Assembly: GCF_001641265.1 (NCBI RefSeq)
Contig: NW_020167547.1
Span: 248,001 to 312,000, forward strand
DNA: 64,000 bases
Reading direction: 5' to 3'
Source: Pseudogymnoascus destructans
Taxonomy: Eukaryota > Ascomycota > Leotiomycetes > Thelebolales > Thelebolaceae
In this document: in pieces, positions 18,409-29,117 of the stretch
Layout of the letters: each line of letters opens with the position of its first letter
How positions within the stretch are numbered: position 1 is the first letter of the stretch
The notes under the pieces: generated by a model
The model's database searches: none
Told to the model about the DNA's origin: nothing
Seen by the model: only the letters and a program-made list of their open reading frames with translations
Position numbers and translations under genes: made by a program

Positions 18409-18973
18409 ATGCCTACTGACACTGCCCGCAAACTCCAGGAACGCAACGATCTTGTCCGTCGAATAAAGAACCACGGATACGAACTACCCGAAATGGATTC
18501 TTGCTCGAACTGCGTGAGGCGAAACATTACTTGCGTGTCGTCTCCAAATGATTCACGGCGGTGCGCCGAGTGCGTTCGTCGCAACTTGAAAGAAAAGTGT
18601 GACTGTATGGGTCCTGAGCATCCCGACTGGGTGAAGCTCGAACGGGAGGAGGATCGCCTGGATCGCGAAGAGGAAGAAACCCTTTCGAAGTTACTTCGTC
18701 TGCGGAAGCAGAAACGCCTCATCCGAACCCGTGGTAAAGATATGCTCCGGCGAGGTTTGAAAACCCTCGACGAGCTTGATGCGGCAGAGGAGGCCGAACG
18801 TGTGGCTGCTGTAGCGTGACGCTGTTGAGGCCGAGGAACAGGCAGTTAGCGCTGCCTCCTCGTCTGTGACCGGGACCCTCGCTTCCTCCGATCCACTGGC
18901 CTACTCCCCTGCATCTTGGGATCAATGGCTGGCGGATGGCGGCGTCGATATTCCTCCAGCAGTTCTTTGCTGA
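18409..18973 (+). pseudogene. antisense accessory ORF of gypsy-1: Cys-rich, coiled-coil protein
   Basis: The ORF lies on the strand opposite to gag-pol, between the 3' LTR and the end of pol. From ATG 18409 it encodes MPTDTARKLQERNDL..., then two Cys clusters (DSCSNCVRRNITCV and SRRCAECVRRN...KCDC) reminiscent of a fungal zinc cluster, then a long charged coiled coil (EEDRLDREEEETLSKLLRLR). The frame stops at 18819, but after a one-base shift near 18812 it goes on in protein-like sequence (DAVEAEEQAVSAASS ... SWDQWLADGGVD) to TGA 18971-18973. The end overlaps the 3' end of pol in antisense. I recall similar short proteins annotated as hypothetical in many Pezizomycotina. Function is unknown; a DNA- or RNA-binding role is inference. 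Confidence 0.7.
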
Positions 18974-21900
18974 TGTTCCTTGTTGGTTCCCACGAATTAT
19001 CCGTAGGTTCGTAATTTTCCCATTTTATCAAAAACTCTTCTCGACGTCCTACTAACCTTCTGTCTAGGATCGCTTCGACCTCATATTCGATTATCTCATT
19101 CTCGGGTTGGAGTTCGGTGTCGGTCGCAATTGGGGTATTTCCTCTTGCTGGTTCCAGTAGTGAGACATGAAATACCGGGTGTAGTCTAGACTTCTTAGGT
19201 AGCTGCAGTCTGTAATTAACTGAGCTGACTTTGTTCAATATTTTGAATGGTCCCAATTTCTTGAAGTCCAACTTTGTGCTTGGTCGTTTCGTTTTGATAT
19301 GTTTCCGGAGTAGGTATACTTTATCCCCCTCCTTGAAGGCAGGTTCCATACTGCGCTTCTTGTTTGCGTATGCGGCGGATCGTTCATTTAAGAATTGGAT
19401 GTCCGTCGCAAGTTGTTCGTGGAACGATTTCAGTTGTTCCACCACGATCAGGGCTTGTTCAGCTCGTGATTCATCCGGTCTTGGTTGCCTATATGCTTCT
19501 GGCTGGTAGCCGTAATTGGCAAAGAACGGTGAGACTTTCGTTGCTTCTGTCATCGCGCTGTTATATGCAAACTGTGCGATGGGTAAGATCTGAACCCAGT
19601 TATCCTGTTGATGATTGACATAGCTTCGCAGGTACTGTTCAAGGGTCTGATTTAATCTTTCTGTTTGGCCGTCTGTCTGGGGATGAAAAGCTGTTGACAG
19701 CTTATGATTTGTTCCCAGTAGCGCCATCAATGATTTCCAGAATTTCGAAGTAAAGAGCTTGTCTCTATCTGAGATGATTTCTTCTGGCATCCCATGATCG
19801 GCTAATATGACTCGAATGAAGGTATATGCGAGCGCCTCGGCGTCGCTAGCTTCTAGATATGGTATAAACTTCCCATATTTCGTGAGTCTTTCCGTGATGA
19901 CGAGGATAGAGTCATATTCTATTCCTGTTAATGGGTCCTTGGAGGGTGGAAGCTTGACGATGAAGTCCAAAGCTATTGATTTCCACGCTCCTTTTGGTAC
20001 TGGTGTCGACTTGAGTTGTCCGTATGGCAGGTGCCTATTGGATTTTGACTTGCTGCAAATGTCGCACTCTCTTACCACTGTCTCTACCTGCTTCCTCATA
20101 CCTGGGAAGTAGTAGTGTCGAGTGATTCGTTCGAAGGTTCGTGTTACTCCCTGATGACCGTGTGCTGGTAACGAGTGTTGTTCTTGCACCAGCGGGCGTC
20201 TCATTTGACTTGGGACATACACTAACCCTTTGTATCGAATCAATCCTTGTTCGTCGATGGTGAAGTCGCCTTCGACTTTGGACAAGACTCGCTTGGCGCA
20301 TTCGTCTGTTGCGTAAGCTTTCTTGAGTCTTTCCTCGAGTTCTGTATCTTCGATGACTGAGATCGTCACTAGTAACTCGTTGTACTGTATTCCTGCATCT
20401 GTTTTCTTCAGAATTGCTCTAGGTCTTTCTTCCTTTGGGCCGGCGTAGTCGGTCCGTCTGCTGAGAGCGTCTGCTCTTGCATTCTCGGAGCCCTTGCGAT
20501 AGGTTATCGTGAAGTTGTAGGCTGCGAGGGTTTCTGCCCAGCGGACTTGTCTGCGGTTTAAAACCTTGGTCGTGGTGAAGTATATGAGGTTCTTGTGATC
20601 CGTCCATACCTGCACAGGGTAGGTGGGTCCCTCAAGATATACTCGCCACTGCTCAAAGGCAACGACAATAGCCAGTAGCTCCTTGTCGTGGATGTCGTAA
20701 TTGAGTTCCGCGGGTGACAGTTTCCTAGAGTAGTACGCGATTGGTTTGAACTTACCGTTCTCGTCTGGTTGATTCAGACATGCTCCAATTGCGAAGTCAG
20801 AAGAGTCCGTTTCGAGGATGATCTTCTTTGCAGGGTCAAATGTAGCAAGGATAGGTGCTTCCGTGAACTTCGTCTTAAGTTCCTGGAAAGCAGCCTCTGC
20901 CTTGTCCGTCCATTTGAATTCGAGATCCTTTCTGGTAAGCTCCGTGAGTGGTTGAGCTACCTTGGAATATCCCGAGATGAATCTCCGGTAGAAGTTGGCG
21001 AAGCCTAGGAAGGCTTGCACTTCCTTGACCGTGGTCGGTGTTGGCCATTCCAACACTGCCGTTACTTTTGCTTGGTCCATCTTGATGCCGTGCGTTCCAA
21101 TAATGTAACCCAAGAATTCGACTTGGTTTTTATGGAATTCGCACTTCTCTGGTTTGAGGAGTAAGCTGTACTCCTTTAGTTTCTTCAGGACGAGTTTGAC
21201 ATGCTTGACATGCTCCTCCTTGGTTGCTGAATACACCAGGACATCATCTAGGTAGACAATGGTAAAGATGTCTAAGTATTCATGCAAAGCATCATTCATC
21301 AGTCGTTGCATAGATGCGGGTGCGTTTGTTAGCCCAAAGGGCATGACTTGATACTCGAATAGGCCATAGCGGGTGCGGAATGCTGTTTTCCACTCTTCCC
21401 CAGCCTTGATTCGGATCAGGTTGTATGCTCCTCGCAGATCTAGCTTACTGAAGATCTTTGCTCCTTGAAATCTATCGTGTAGTTCGTTGATTAACGGCAG
21501 GGCATACCTGTCCTTGATTGTGATGTTGTTCAACGCTCGATAGTCCACACATAACCGTAGGGAGCCGTCTTTCTTTGGTACGAAAAGCACCGGACTTCCT
21601 GCTGGTGATGTGGATGGTCTGATGAATCCTTTCGCTAGGTTATCATCGATGTACTCCTTAAGTACCTTCAGCTCCTTTTCCGATAGCTGATATATTGGTC
21701 CGAACGGTGGACTCTTGTCTTTCTCCAAAGGTATCTCGTGATCCCATGGTTGGTGCTTAGGAAGCGCCTCGTTCTTAGGGCCTTCCTGGAATAATCGCTC
21801 GTATTCCTTGTACTCCACCGGTATACTCGTCGGTGAGGATGCCTGGGCTAGGTCATCAAGCTCGGAGGTTGCACATAACTCCTTCCGGCCCTGGGAGGGT

Positions 21901-22298
21901 TTCTCCCGTTGTCGCATGTCCGTCCGTTGTTCACACGCGCACTGGCTCATCACAACTTTCTCGTTCCACCAGTCGATCTGGGGGTTGTGTTTCTTGAGCC
22001 ATGGCACACCAAGGATGCACGCATGGTTGTCCATGTGCACGATGTCAAACTGAATCGTTTCCTTGTGCCCGTGTAGCATGACCATTTCCAATGGGACCGT
22101 TTCGTGGGTCACCATTCCTTCATTAGTCGAGATGGGCTCTCCATCTACGACCATTAACGGGTATGGTTCGGTTTTCAATTGCGTCTTGAAACCTTGCGTG
22201 TCTGCTACTTTCTTTGTCATAAAGTTGCCCGTCGCTCCTGAGTCAATCATTGCTCGGAGGTGTCGCTGTTGTATCTTAGCGACCACATATAGTTGCAT
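18846..22298 (-). CDS. Ty3/gypsy Pol polyprotein: protease, RT, RNase H, integrase, chromodomain
   Basis: The ORF is open for 1,150 codons. Order: retropepsin (MIDSGATGNFM, about residue 18), reverse transcriptase (YALPLINELHDRFQGAKIF; catalytic VYLDDVLVYS), RNase H (ETDSSDFAIGACL; DKELLAIV; WTDHKNLIYF), integrase zinc finger (H...H...CDICSKSK), integrase core (DFIVKLP, IISDRDKLFTSKFW, AFHPQTDGQTERLNQTLEQYL), a GPFKIL-type tail and a chromodomain (YEVEAILDRR...FLIKWENYEPTDNSWEP). No stop or gap interrupts it. It is in a different frame from gag, so expression needs frameshifting or reinitiation; ATG 22298 is only the first in-frame ATG. The last ~30 residues overlap the antisense ORF and may be post-domain filler. 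Confidence 0.95.
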   Translation of the reverse strand: MQLYVVAKIQQRHLRAMIDSGATGNFMTKKVADTQGFKTQLKTEPYPLMVVDGEPISTNEGMVTHETVPLEMVMLHGHKETIQFDIVHMDNHACILGVPWLKKHNPQIDWWNEKVVMSQCACEQRTDMRQREKPSQGRKELCATSELDDLAQASSPTSIPVEYKEYERLFQEGPKNEALPKHQPWDHEIPLEKDKSPPFGPIYQLSEKELKVLKEYIDDNLAKGFIRPSTSPAGSPVLFVPKKDGSLRLCVDYRALNNITIKDRYALPLINELHDRFQGAKIFSKLDLRGAYNLIRIKAGEEWKTAFRTRYGLFEYQVMPFGLTNAPASMQRLMNDALHEYLDIFTIVYLDDVLVYSATKEEHVKHVKLVLKKLKEYSLLLKPEKCEFHKNQVEFLGYIIGTHGIKMDQAKVTAVLEWPTPTTVKEVQAFLGFANFYRRFISGYSKVAQPLTELTRKDLEFKWTDKAEAAFQELKTKFTEAPILATFDPAKKIILETDSSDFAIGACLNQPDENGKFKPIAYYSRKLSPAELNYDIHDKELLAIVVAFEQWRVYLEGPTYPVQVWTDHKNLIYFTTTKVLNRRQVRWAETLAAYNFTITYRKGSENARADALSRRTDYAGPKEERPRAILKKTDAGIQYNELLVTISVIEDTELEERLKKAYATDECAKRVLSKVEGDFTIDEQGLIRYKGLVYVPSQMRRPLVQEQHSLPAHGHQGVTRTFERITRHYYFPGMRKQVETVVRECDICSKSKSNRHLPYGQLKSTPVPKGAWKSIALDFIVKLPPSKDPLTGIEYDSILVITERLTKYGKFIPYLEASDAEALAYTFIRVILADHGMPEEIISDRDKLFTSKFWKSLMALLGTNHKLSTAFHPQTDGQTERLNQTLEQYLRSYVNHQQDNWVQILPIAQFAYNSAMTEATKVSPFFANYGYQPEAYRQPRPDESRAEQALIVVEQLKSFHEQLATDIQFLNERSAAYANKKRSMEPAFKEGDKVYLLRKHIKTKRPSTKLDFKKLGPFKILNKVSSVNYRLQLPKKSRLHPVFHVSLLEPARGNTPIATDTELQPENEIIEYEVEAILDRRLVGRREEFLIKWENYEPTDNSWEPTRNISKELLEEYRRRHPPAIDPKMQGSRPVDRRKRGSRSQTRRQR

Positions 22299-22375
22299 GC
22301 TGCCCGTCGTGGCGCATAGCTGGTCTGTACTAGGCCTCTTCGTGTCGCTCGCCGGTGGCCTACCGTCGAGGACTC

Positions 22376-24313
22376 CTAGTTTTTTGACTCGTCCGAGGAA
22401 GGATAGTATTCATCCGCTTCCAATGGTGGTCCTTGGGGAGATCGTTTCCCTCGCTCTTCTGCTTCGTCTAGCAGATGTGGGTATTTCTTGTATACCTGTT
22501 CGCTTTTGATAGGCAAGTCCCCTTCGGACTGGCTTCACCTGAGGGCGTGAACTTGCTCTGCGTCTCTGAAGTGTATCCTGGGCGAGGATCGGGGAAACAA
22601 CTGATTCTGGTGTTTCTTTTTCCAGTGGAGCTTGCAGTCATCTTCGCTGCAATACTCCCAGTAGACATACGCGTGCCAGGGGTGATCAGTCTCTGTTGCG
22701 TCTGTCGTTGATAGTTCCCGCTGTCCTCTCACCCATGCACTATCTTCCCTCGGAGGCGTGGAGAACGTGTCTAGTTGCTCCATGGCTCTCCTTTCGATGC
22801 GTGGAGTGGGTCTCGCATTTTCCCGTCGGAGCATATCTCTGGCTTTCTCGTCGTACTTCTTCAGGGCTCTCCTGCGGTCCTGGTAGTAAAGTTCGACGCT
22901 TTTCATATACTTCAGTTTAGCCATATGCTCGACATCCTTCTCCAGTTCTTCCGCTTCTTGGGCTTCCAACTTAGCTACGTCTTGGGACGTGCCAAGCAGC
23001 CTGCGGGTATTCGTTAGTTGGTCGTAGTATCTCCAGAGGTCATCCTTGCAGTCGTCCACCTTGCATTTTAACGGAAGTCCCTGTAACAGGTTCCCGTAGA
23101 GGTCTTTAAGCATGGGGATTCTCCTCTGGCCATTGGGCTTGTCTCGTTCGGCCCTAATCTTCGCGTGGGCGTGTTTTGCCATGCGTCTTACTACGTTCTT
23201 GCACCGTGGACTCATTGGTTCCGTAGGTGCGAGTTCATCGAAGGTCTCCTGTTCCGAGACGGTGAACGATTCCGCCTCCGACCCTTCATCTGAGCTCTCG
23301 TCTTCTGGGGTGCTTTCGCCGTTTATTCCCCAGTCCTGTTTGCTCACAAACGTTGCGTTCAACTGTCCTGTCCAGGTGGCATTGAGTTGTTTGCCGACTT
23401 TGCGTCCGCCGTTCCCTTTCTTTGGCTGTCTGCAGTCTCGGGCCATGTGGCCTGGCTTGTCGCAGTTAAAACAGAGTCGTTCCTTGAATTGTCTGTCTTT
23501 CTTAGGGTCACGGGGTCGTCCAGGTTTGAACGTGGCATCGAGTTCCATTGGGTCCGACCAACGGTTGTCTCGCGGGTGTTGATCCCGTCGTCTGCCCTCG
23601 TTTCCCCGGTAGGGGTAACTTTTCTTGGGCTTGTCATAGGTCCGACGTTCCTTCTGGAATTCGTATAGTCGATTGTCGATTCGGACCGTATGTTCGATTA
23701 GCGCTACCATGTCCGTTGGTTGTTGTTCCAAACGGGCAAGTTCCATACGTATATGGCTCTTCAGCCCACGTCGGTAGTGGCTGATGAGTGCGCTGGCGTC
23801 CCATCCTGTCTGATTGCCGTATCTCTGGAATTCTGTGGAGTATGTGAGGGCGCTGCCAGTCTGCTTAAGTGCAAACAGATGGTCTTCCGCGGTCTTGATC
23901 TCATCGATGTCTCCGAACATGCGTCGGATTTCCTTACAGAATCCATTCCAGCTGCCAAACATAGTCTGCGTAGTTGTCATGCTTCCATTGGTGCTTTCAT
24001 ATTTGAAATAGTCCTTGAGGAATGGTTCGATCCATCGCAGGGCTTCCCCCCTAAGGTAGGACGCAGTCCACAGGGCATAGCTCTCCTGGGTGGGAAACTT
24101 CTCATCATTGAAGTGCTGGTACAGTTCGACCTGTAGCAAAAACACCTCAAGTTCCTTTCGGTTGCCGGAGTAAGTGTCGGGCAACTTGACGCGTAGAGTT
24201 TCCTTGAGTTCGTTGACGGTGGGTGCATCGGGCATCTCTTCATTCTCAGGCTTAGACCTCTGAGACGAAGTTGGCGTGGTGGGGGTTTTCCCTTTCGAAC
24301 TGACGACAGACAT
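22376..24313 (-). pseudogene. Ty3/gypsy Gag with one internal TGA
   Basis: From ATG 24313 the frame is open for 592 codons to TGA 22535-22537, then continues in the same frame with protein-like sequence (QSEGDLPIKSEQVYKKYPHLLDEAEERGK...) to TAG 22376-22378. The first part is a typical gag capsid region (LPDTYSGNRKELEVFLLQVELY; ALWTASYLRGEALRW) and a CCHC knuckle (CFNCDKPGHMARDC). The TGA replaces what is most simply read as CGA (Arg), a C-to-T change. So Gag is truncated by about 53 residues, or the stop is sometimes read through. Confidence 0.85.
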
Positions 24314-24359
24314 GTTGCTTTGTGTGTAAGCCGGTACCTCGTAGAAGTGGTGCTCAAAG

Positions 24360-24834
24360 TGTAACGCTGACTTCTAAACGATAGAAGACACAGAGGTTCT
24401 CTTGCGTAAGGGTTTACTTATCAGAGGAGGCAGGGGATCAGACACAAAGGCTTCAAGTAACACGTTACTAGTATATAACAAATACTGTATTGAGTTGAGC
24501 ACGAAGCTCCTATCTAAGGAAATACTATCTACTTATATAGTGGCGTCGTGCCTAGTGGACTCTTGGGAACTCACTCGAGTCCTCAGAGTCCTGGACTCTT
24601 AGGACTCTTCTCATCATCCTGCGAGTCCGTCACGTGCCTAGTGGACTCCTGGGAACTCACTCGAGTCCTCGGAGTCCTGGACTCTTAGGACTCTTCTCAT
24701 CATCCTGCGAGTCCGTCACGTGATACTTTCGGAACTACTATTCCCCGCTGCCCCTCCAGGTACCTGGGCCGGTCTCATGCGACCTCCCTCCTTCCTGTCC
24801 TGTAGTTGGCCAGCCTTCTTGTTCCGTCGTAACA
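24360..24834 (-). repeat. 5' LTR of gypsy-1
   Basis: This 475-bp copy differs from the 3' LTR at about four positions (for example CCTGGG versus CCAGGG near the end). Transcription would start here and run leftward. Confidence 0.95.
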
Positions 24835-25843
24835 GGTAGGTTGTCTTTTGCTCTAACCACCATGCTCTTGGGTCTACAATAGGTGTGCAGGCAGCGTCAC
24901 AATATCATATGTATTCGTCTATAGTAGGTGCTTGTTGTTGCTTCTGTTCTCTCCACTTCTGAAGGCCCGTCTTGGGTTTTGTGGCTTGTTCAATGGTAGT
25001 AAGAACTGGAAGCTCTGCCGCTTTGTATTGGCTCTTCCAAAGATCTTGCACTGCCTCTTTTGCTGCTATAACCCATTCAAGTGGCCAATGGGCATCAAAA
25101 TAGGTCCACTTCTGTGATGGTATTAATACCATTGCAGCGGTATATACAGCTGACCTCTCTGTCAGGGTATAATATTGATTCAATTTGGCCCAACCCAAGT
25201 TTATCATTGGCGCCATAAATGCATCATCAATGTACTTGATTTTCTGCTGCTCAAGGTGATCTAAGAGGTAATCCATTGTAGGCAAGACTCTTTCAAGTGT
25301 AGCCTGTCGCCCTTCTGTTGCAAGGGTTGCCTCTTGAAAAGCCTGTAGGACCTCGTGGATATGCTCAAGCTTGGTCCACTCTTCAGGTGCTAGCGTATCC
25401 AACTGAATGTCAGCTTTGTATTGAAAGCAATAAAGGTCAATTGCAATCCTGATATCAGCCTGGATCGCGCGATCGATCATTGCAAACCAAGAGTTCCAGC
25501 GAGTCTGTTTATCTCTAATAAGACGCCTGCCATGGCTTAACTGTAAAAAGGTCTCTTCTCTCTGGGGACTACGTTGAATGAATACAACAATATTATGAAG
25601 CTTGCCAAGAGGACCCTTTTGACGCCACAGATCCATTTCTAACTCGGTAGGAGTAGTGTATATACCAGGGTTGCTTTCAGAAGAGAATGCCTCGTTATCA
25701 TATCCAAAGAGGAAAGCCTGGGCAACAAGATTGATAATATGGCCATTGCAACGAAGCCGATGATGTATAGCGAATATTCAATGTTATACTCATTAAGTAG
25801 CAGGGCCGAAAGAGTTGCAATCATAGTATCATTATTAGTTGCG

Positions 25844-26318
25844 TGTAACGCTGACTTCTAAACGATAGAAGACACAGAGGTTCTCTTGAGTAAAGGTTTA
25901 CTTATCAGAGGAGGCAGGGGATCAGACACAAAGGCTTCAAGTAACACGTTACTAGTATATAACAAATACTGTATTGAGTTGAGCACGAAGCTCCTATCTA
26001 AGAACTAACTATCTACTTATATAGTGGCGTCGTGCCTAGTGGACTCCTGGGAACTCACTCGAGTCCTCGGAGTCCTGGACTCTTAGGATTCTTCTCATCA
26101 TCCTGCGAGTCCGTCACGTGCCTAGTGGACTCCTGGGAACTCACTCGAGTCCTCGGAGTCCTGGACTCTTAGGACTCTTCTCATCATCCTGCGAGTCCGT
26201 CACGTGATACTTTCGGAACTACTATTCCCCGCTGCCCCTCCAGGTACCAGGGCCGGTCTCATGCGACCTCCCTCCTTCCTGTCCTGTAGTTGGCCAGCCT
26301 TCTTGTTCCGTCGTAACA
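25844..26318 (-). mobile_element. solo LTR of the gypsy-1 family inside hAT-2
   Basis: This 475-bp unit is nearly identical to the gypsy-1 LTRs, with TTGCG duplicated at 25839-25843 and 26319-26323. It is independent of the full element, since the target duplication differs. Confidence 0.95.
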
Positions 26319-27433
26319 TTGCGTTATCCATCATGAAGTAGCCTAGTTTTGAAGCAATTCCAAACTCTGCAATTACCTTCACAATTATGAGGGCTTGATT
26401 CTCTCCTGTATGCCTTCCGTGGATCTCTCGTAAGCCAAGCACTGATTGACAAAGATCTCCGTTCTCTGCAATATAGTGGCCAATAATGCCAACTAGAGGA
26501 AGCTTGTTCGGAGAAGTCCAAAGATCCACGGTAAAGTGAATCTTTGAAAGTGCTGACTGTACACGTGCTATCACTTGGTTTCGTTCGTTGTCGTAGCATC
26601 TCATTGTCCATTTATGTATTGTACTGTGACTTGTTGGAAGCCAGTTATTGACCTCTGGATTAAGGTATGCAAGGAGGTTTCTGAATTCGGAGATTTCGAC
26701 TATATTGAACGAGACCGAACAACGTGATATCCATTGAATAAAGAGCTGCTCAAGAGTTGATGGGTTGATTGTGGTTGATTGAACTGAGTCAAGACGACGT
26801 CGTTTGTATTGCGTTTCAAGGCCTCGTGCCATCGCAGTAGATATACTTAATTGCTGAAGGGTGTTTTGTTGCTCCCGACTATCAACAATCTCATGTACAG
26901 TCTGTAGATGAACTGCAATAAATGCTGTACCACCAGACTCTCTGTACTCCTTTGGACAATACTTGCAACGCCAGTATATAGCCTCAGAGCCTTCCTGTTG
27001 ATATATTGTGTCAATTGGACCCGGCATATGCTTCCATACAAAGGATGTCCGCGCCCGACGCTTTTCTGTTGGTTTTCGTCTATATCGTTTGGTAGAAGAG
27101 GAGGATGTGACGGGATCGAACGATTCGAGGTCTGGAGTATCGTGGCTAGAAAGAACACTTGATTCAGGGGGTGGCGATGATGCGCCTGAAGGGTCCATTT
27201 TGTCTTGATACAATAGTATTTACATTAAAGGCTTCAATTTCTACAGGACAAGAGATCGGTGAAAACTCTATCTCATACCCTGTTAATATTGCAATATCCT
27301 AGTCATATATTGCGATAGGTAATTTTGAATATTGCACTGCAACAATATCGTAATTTTTACTATTGCACTGCAAATAATATTGCAATAGCTAGTATTGCAA
27401 TAGTCAAATACTACTGCCAACACTGCTTCTAGG

Positions 27434-28239
27434 CACATATGCCCAAATTTCATCACTCCTTACAAGCTCATCAAAACAGCCATGTTCATTCATGGTCACT
27501 ATCATCAAACCTATTGTCAGCTTCTCTCTGCAGTCTCAAGAAGAGGCTGCTCACCTTGAAGTCCCTCTTGACCTCCTCGCTGCCCCCTCAATCACCCTGC
27601 AGAAAGGCCCCCCCCCCCCAAGCTCCCATCAATCTCCCCTCCCAATCAAGAAACTTGGCTAACTTCAACCGCAGGAACCTATCTATCTATCAATGGCCTC
27701 CCATCAATGATGCAACATCTCCCAGGCAATACCCCAGACGCGAAAACTTCCCCGTTCGTTTTCCTCGGTGGCAGAAAGAAGCCCACACCAACAGCAACAA
27801 CAAGAAATGGATCCCGGCCACGATGAATGGATCTCTAACATCGCCAAATCCTCCCAGGTAAACAGCGGCCATTATAAATGGATCCTGGCCTAGATGCAGG
27901 CATCACCAAACATCCCCATACCGACAGCAGCAATAGGAAATGGATCCCGGCTGTAAGTGGAATTCCCAGCCTAGATCTAGGGCCAGCCAAATCCTCCCAG
28001 GTCAACAGCGGCATTCGGAATGGAACCCAGCTGTGGGCACACAGTTCGAAGCGCCACGAGCGACAGCGAGATCTTCTGGTACCTCTCCAGCCGTGGTTGG
28101 TGTCGCCTTCTCCCCTCCAACACTCGGCCTCCCACTGCACTTGCAATCCATGTAGAGGAGCTCCCTCAGTAGGTCATATCCACAGGACATCCTAGCGACA
28201 ATCCTGGCCCAGGTATCCAGGACCATTCTCTTCGGATCC
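27434..28239. other. degenerate region with ~100-bp imperfect repeats
   Basis: A plus-strand frame (27439-27861) is open but low in complexity. Words such as CAACAGCGGCATT...AATGGATCCCGGC and CCAAATCCTCCCAGGT recur three to four times between 27770 and 28030 as degenerate tandem units. No domain is recognised. It lies directly right of the hAT-2 target duplication and may be the remainder of the target locus. Confidence 0.4.
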
Positions 28240-28499
28240 CAATTGGATTTGGGGGTCTCCCTAAAGCAGCTAAATGCACACCCTTGCTGGCGTTGTCTAC
28301 TGCAGTAGTTGGCGACTCCTTCAGTTTTCGCGTTTATATGAGGTTTTGGGGGTCCAAAGGGGGGGCCTTTGGATTTTCGAAAAAACGGCTCTAGCATTTC
28401 TGAGGGGTGTTTTTAGCCCTGATTTTGGGCTTTTGCTATAGTCGCCTTGTGGAGCTGTTTTAGGGCAGCTGTCATAGCTCAGTCATAGCTGGCCCGTTG

Positions 28500-29117
28500 G
28501 ATTTGATGCTATCACCGGTATGTTTTCCATGTTTTGCGCAATTCTATTTGTTTACTTTTTAGTTCTTCGTTATTCTGAATTCAGTGTCCCTGGTCGTGGC
28601 CATCTACGGCAGATCAAACACACAGGTGAGTTGAAGCTATTGGCCAAGTATTATTCCTATTTTTCCTCTGTCTTATTTAACTGTTTCAAGCTTGCTTTTG
28701 TAACTTTTCTCGCTCTTGCCAACACTCTCTGTTTTCCTCATTTTCCGTTTGATGCGAATCAAACGGCCTTCGATCAAGTTCGCTGTAGCAGACTTGATAG
28801 CCCAGTTCAGGTAAGTCCGCTTTATCTTGTGTTCTCTCTTTTTCTTTACTTCCGTTGATCAACCAACAATGCTCAACAGAGCTGGCTTTTCGCAGCTCTG
28901 CACGGTTTGTCCCTTGCTCCTCCCCGCCCCTCTCTTGTTTACAACTGCTAACTATCTGGCGCCATGATTGCCCACAGGAATCTCATGTTCTTACTGCCGG
29001 GCGGACCCTGAGCTTCTCGACGCTCTTACGAAGCTTTACACACCGAATATCTCAAACGAAACTTGGAATCCTCGATGCACAAAGGCCAGCGGAACACACC
29101 AAAGGATACACTAGATG
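28500..29117 (+). other. possible decayed intron-containing gene
   Basis: Several good splice signals occur in series: GTATGT...TTTTTAG (about 28515-28557), ACACAG|GTGAGT (28621), TTCAG|GTAAGT (28812), CTCAACAG and CCCACAG (28978). The last piece reads, in one frame, ISCSYCRADPELLDALTKLY and then ends near 29112. Exons are very short and no family is recognised. I report it only as a candidate for transcript evidence. Confidence 0.25.

Larger units (their letters stand above)
17838..24834 (-). mobile_element. nearly complete Ty3/gypsy retrotransposon (gypsy-1)
   Basis: The element is 6,997 bp with 475-bp LTRs and a GGTAG duplication on both flanks (17833-17837, 24835-24839). It has gag, then pol in a different frame, and an extra ORF on the opposite strand between pol and the 3' LTR. 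The two LTRs differ at only about four positions by eye, so the insertion is recent. Pol ends in a chromodomain, placing it in the chromovirus branch. The primer-binding region after the 5' LTR reads CTTTGAGCACC rather than the usual TGG start, so its primer is unclear. Confidence 0.95.
17639..27198 (-). pseudogene. hAT transposase of hAT-2, split into three parts
   Basis: The start (ATG 27198) to about 26319 gives an Ser-rich N-terminus, a BED-type zinc finger (YWRCKYCPKEYRESGG...H) and VHFTVDLWTSPNKLPLVGIIGHY. After the solo LTR, 25838-24840 continues with NGHIINLVAQAF, the conserved TRWNSWFAMI and EQQKIKYIDDAF. After the gypsy, 17837-17639 supplies the dimerisation domain (YPALAVMALDILSIPAM, EPERLFSSAKATMTDKRN, LESLKSWL). 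Besides the two insertions there is a frameshift near 25770. It would have been a ~700-residue transposase; it is now dead. Confidence 0.9.
17455..27425 (-). mobile_element. hAT element (hAT-2) with nested Ty3/gypsy and solo LTR
   Basis: The ends share an inverted repeat CAGTGTTGSCAGTAGT, and both flanks carry the 8-bp duplication CTTCTAGG (17447-17454 and 27426-27433), the hallmark of hAT insertion. Subterminal DNA at both ends is full of TATTGCAATA and TTGCACTGCAA words, probable transposase sites. The 9,971 bp consist of about 2.5 kb of hAT DNA, a 7.0-kb Ty3/gypsy (17838-24834) and a 475-bp solo LTR (25844-26318), each with its own duplication. Order of events: hAT first, then the two retroelement insertions. 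Confidence 0.95.
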
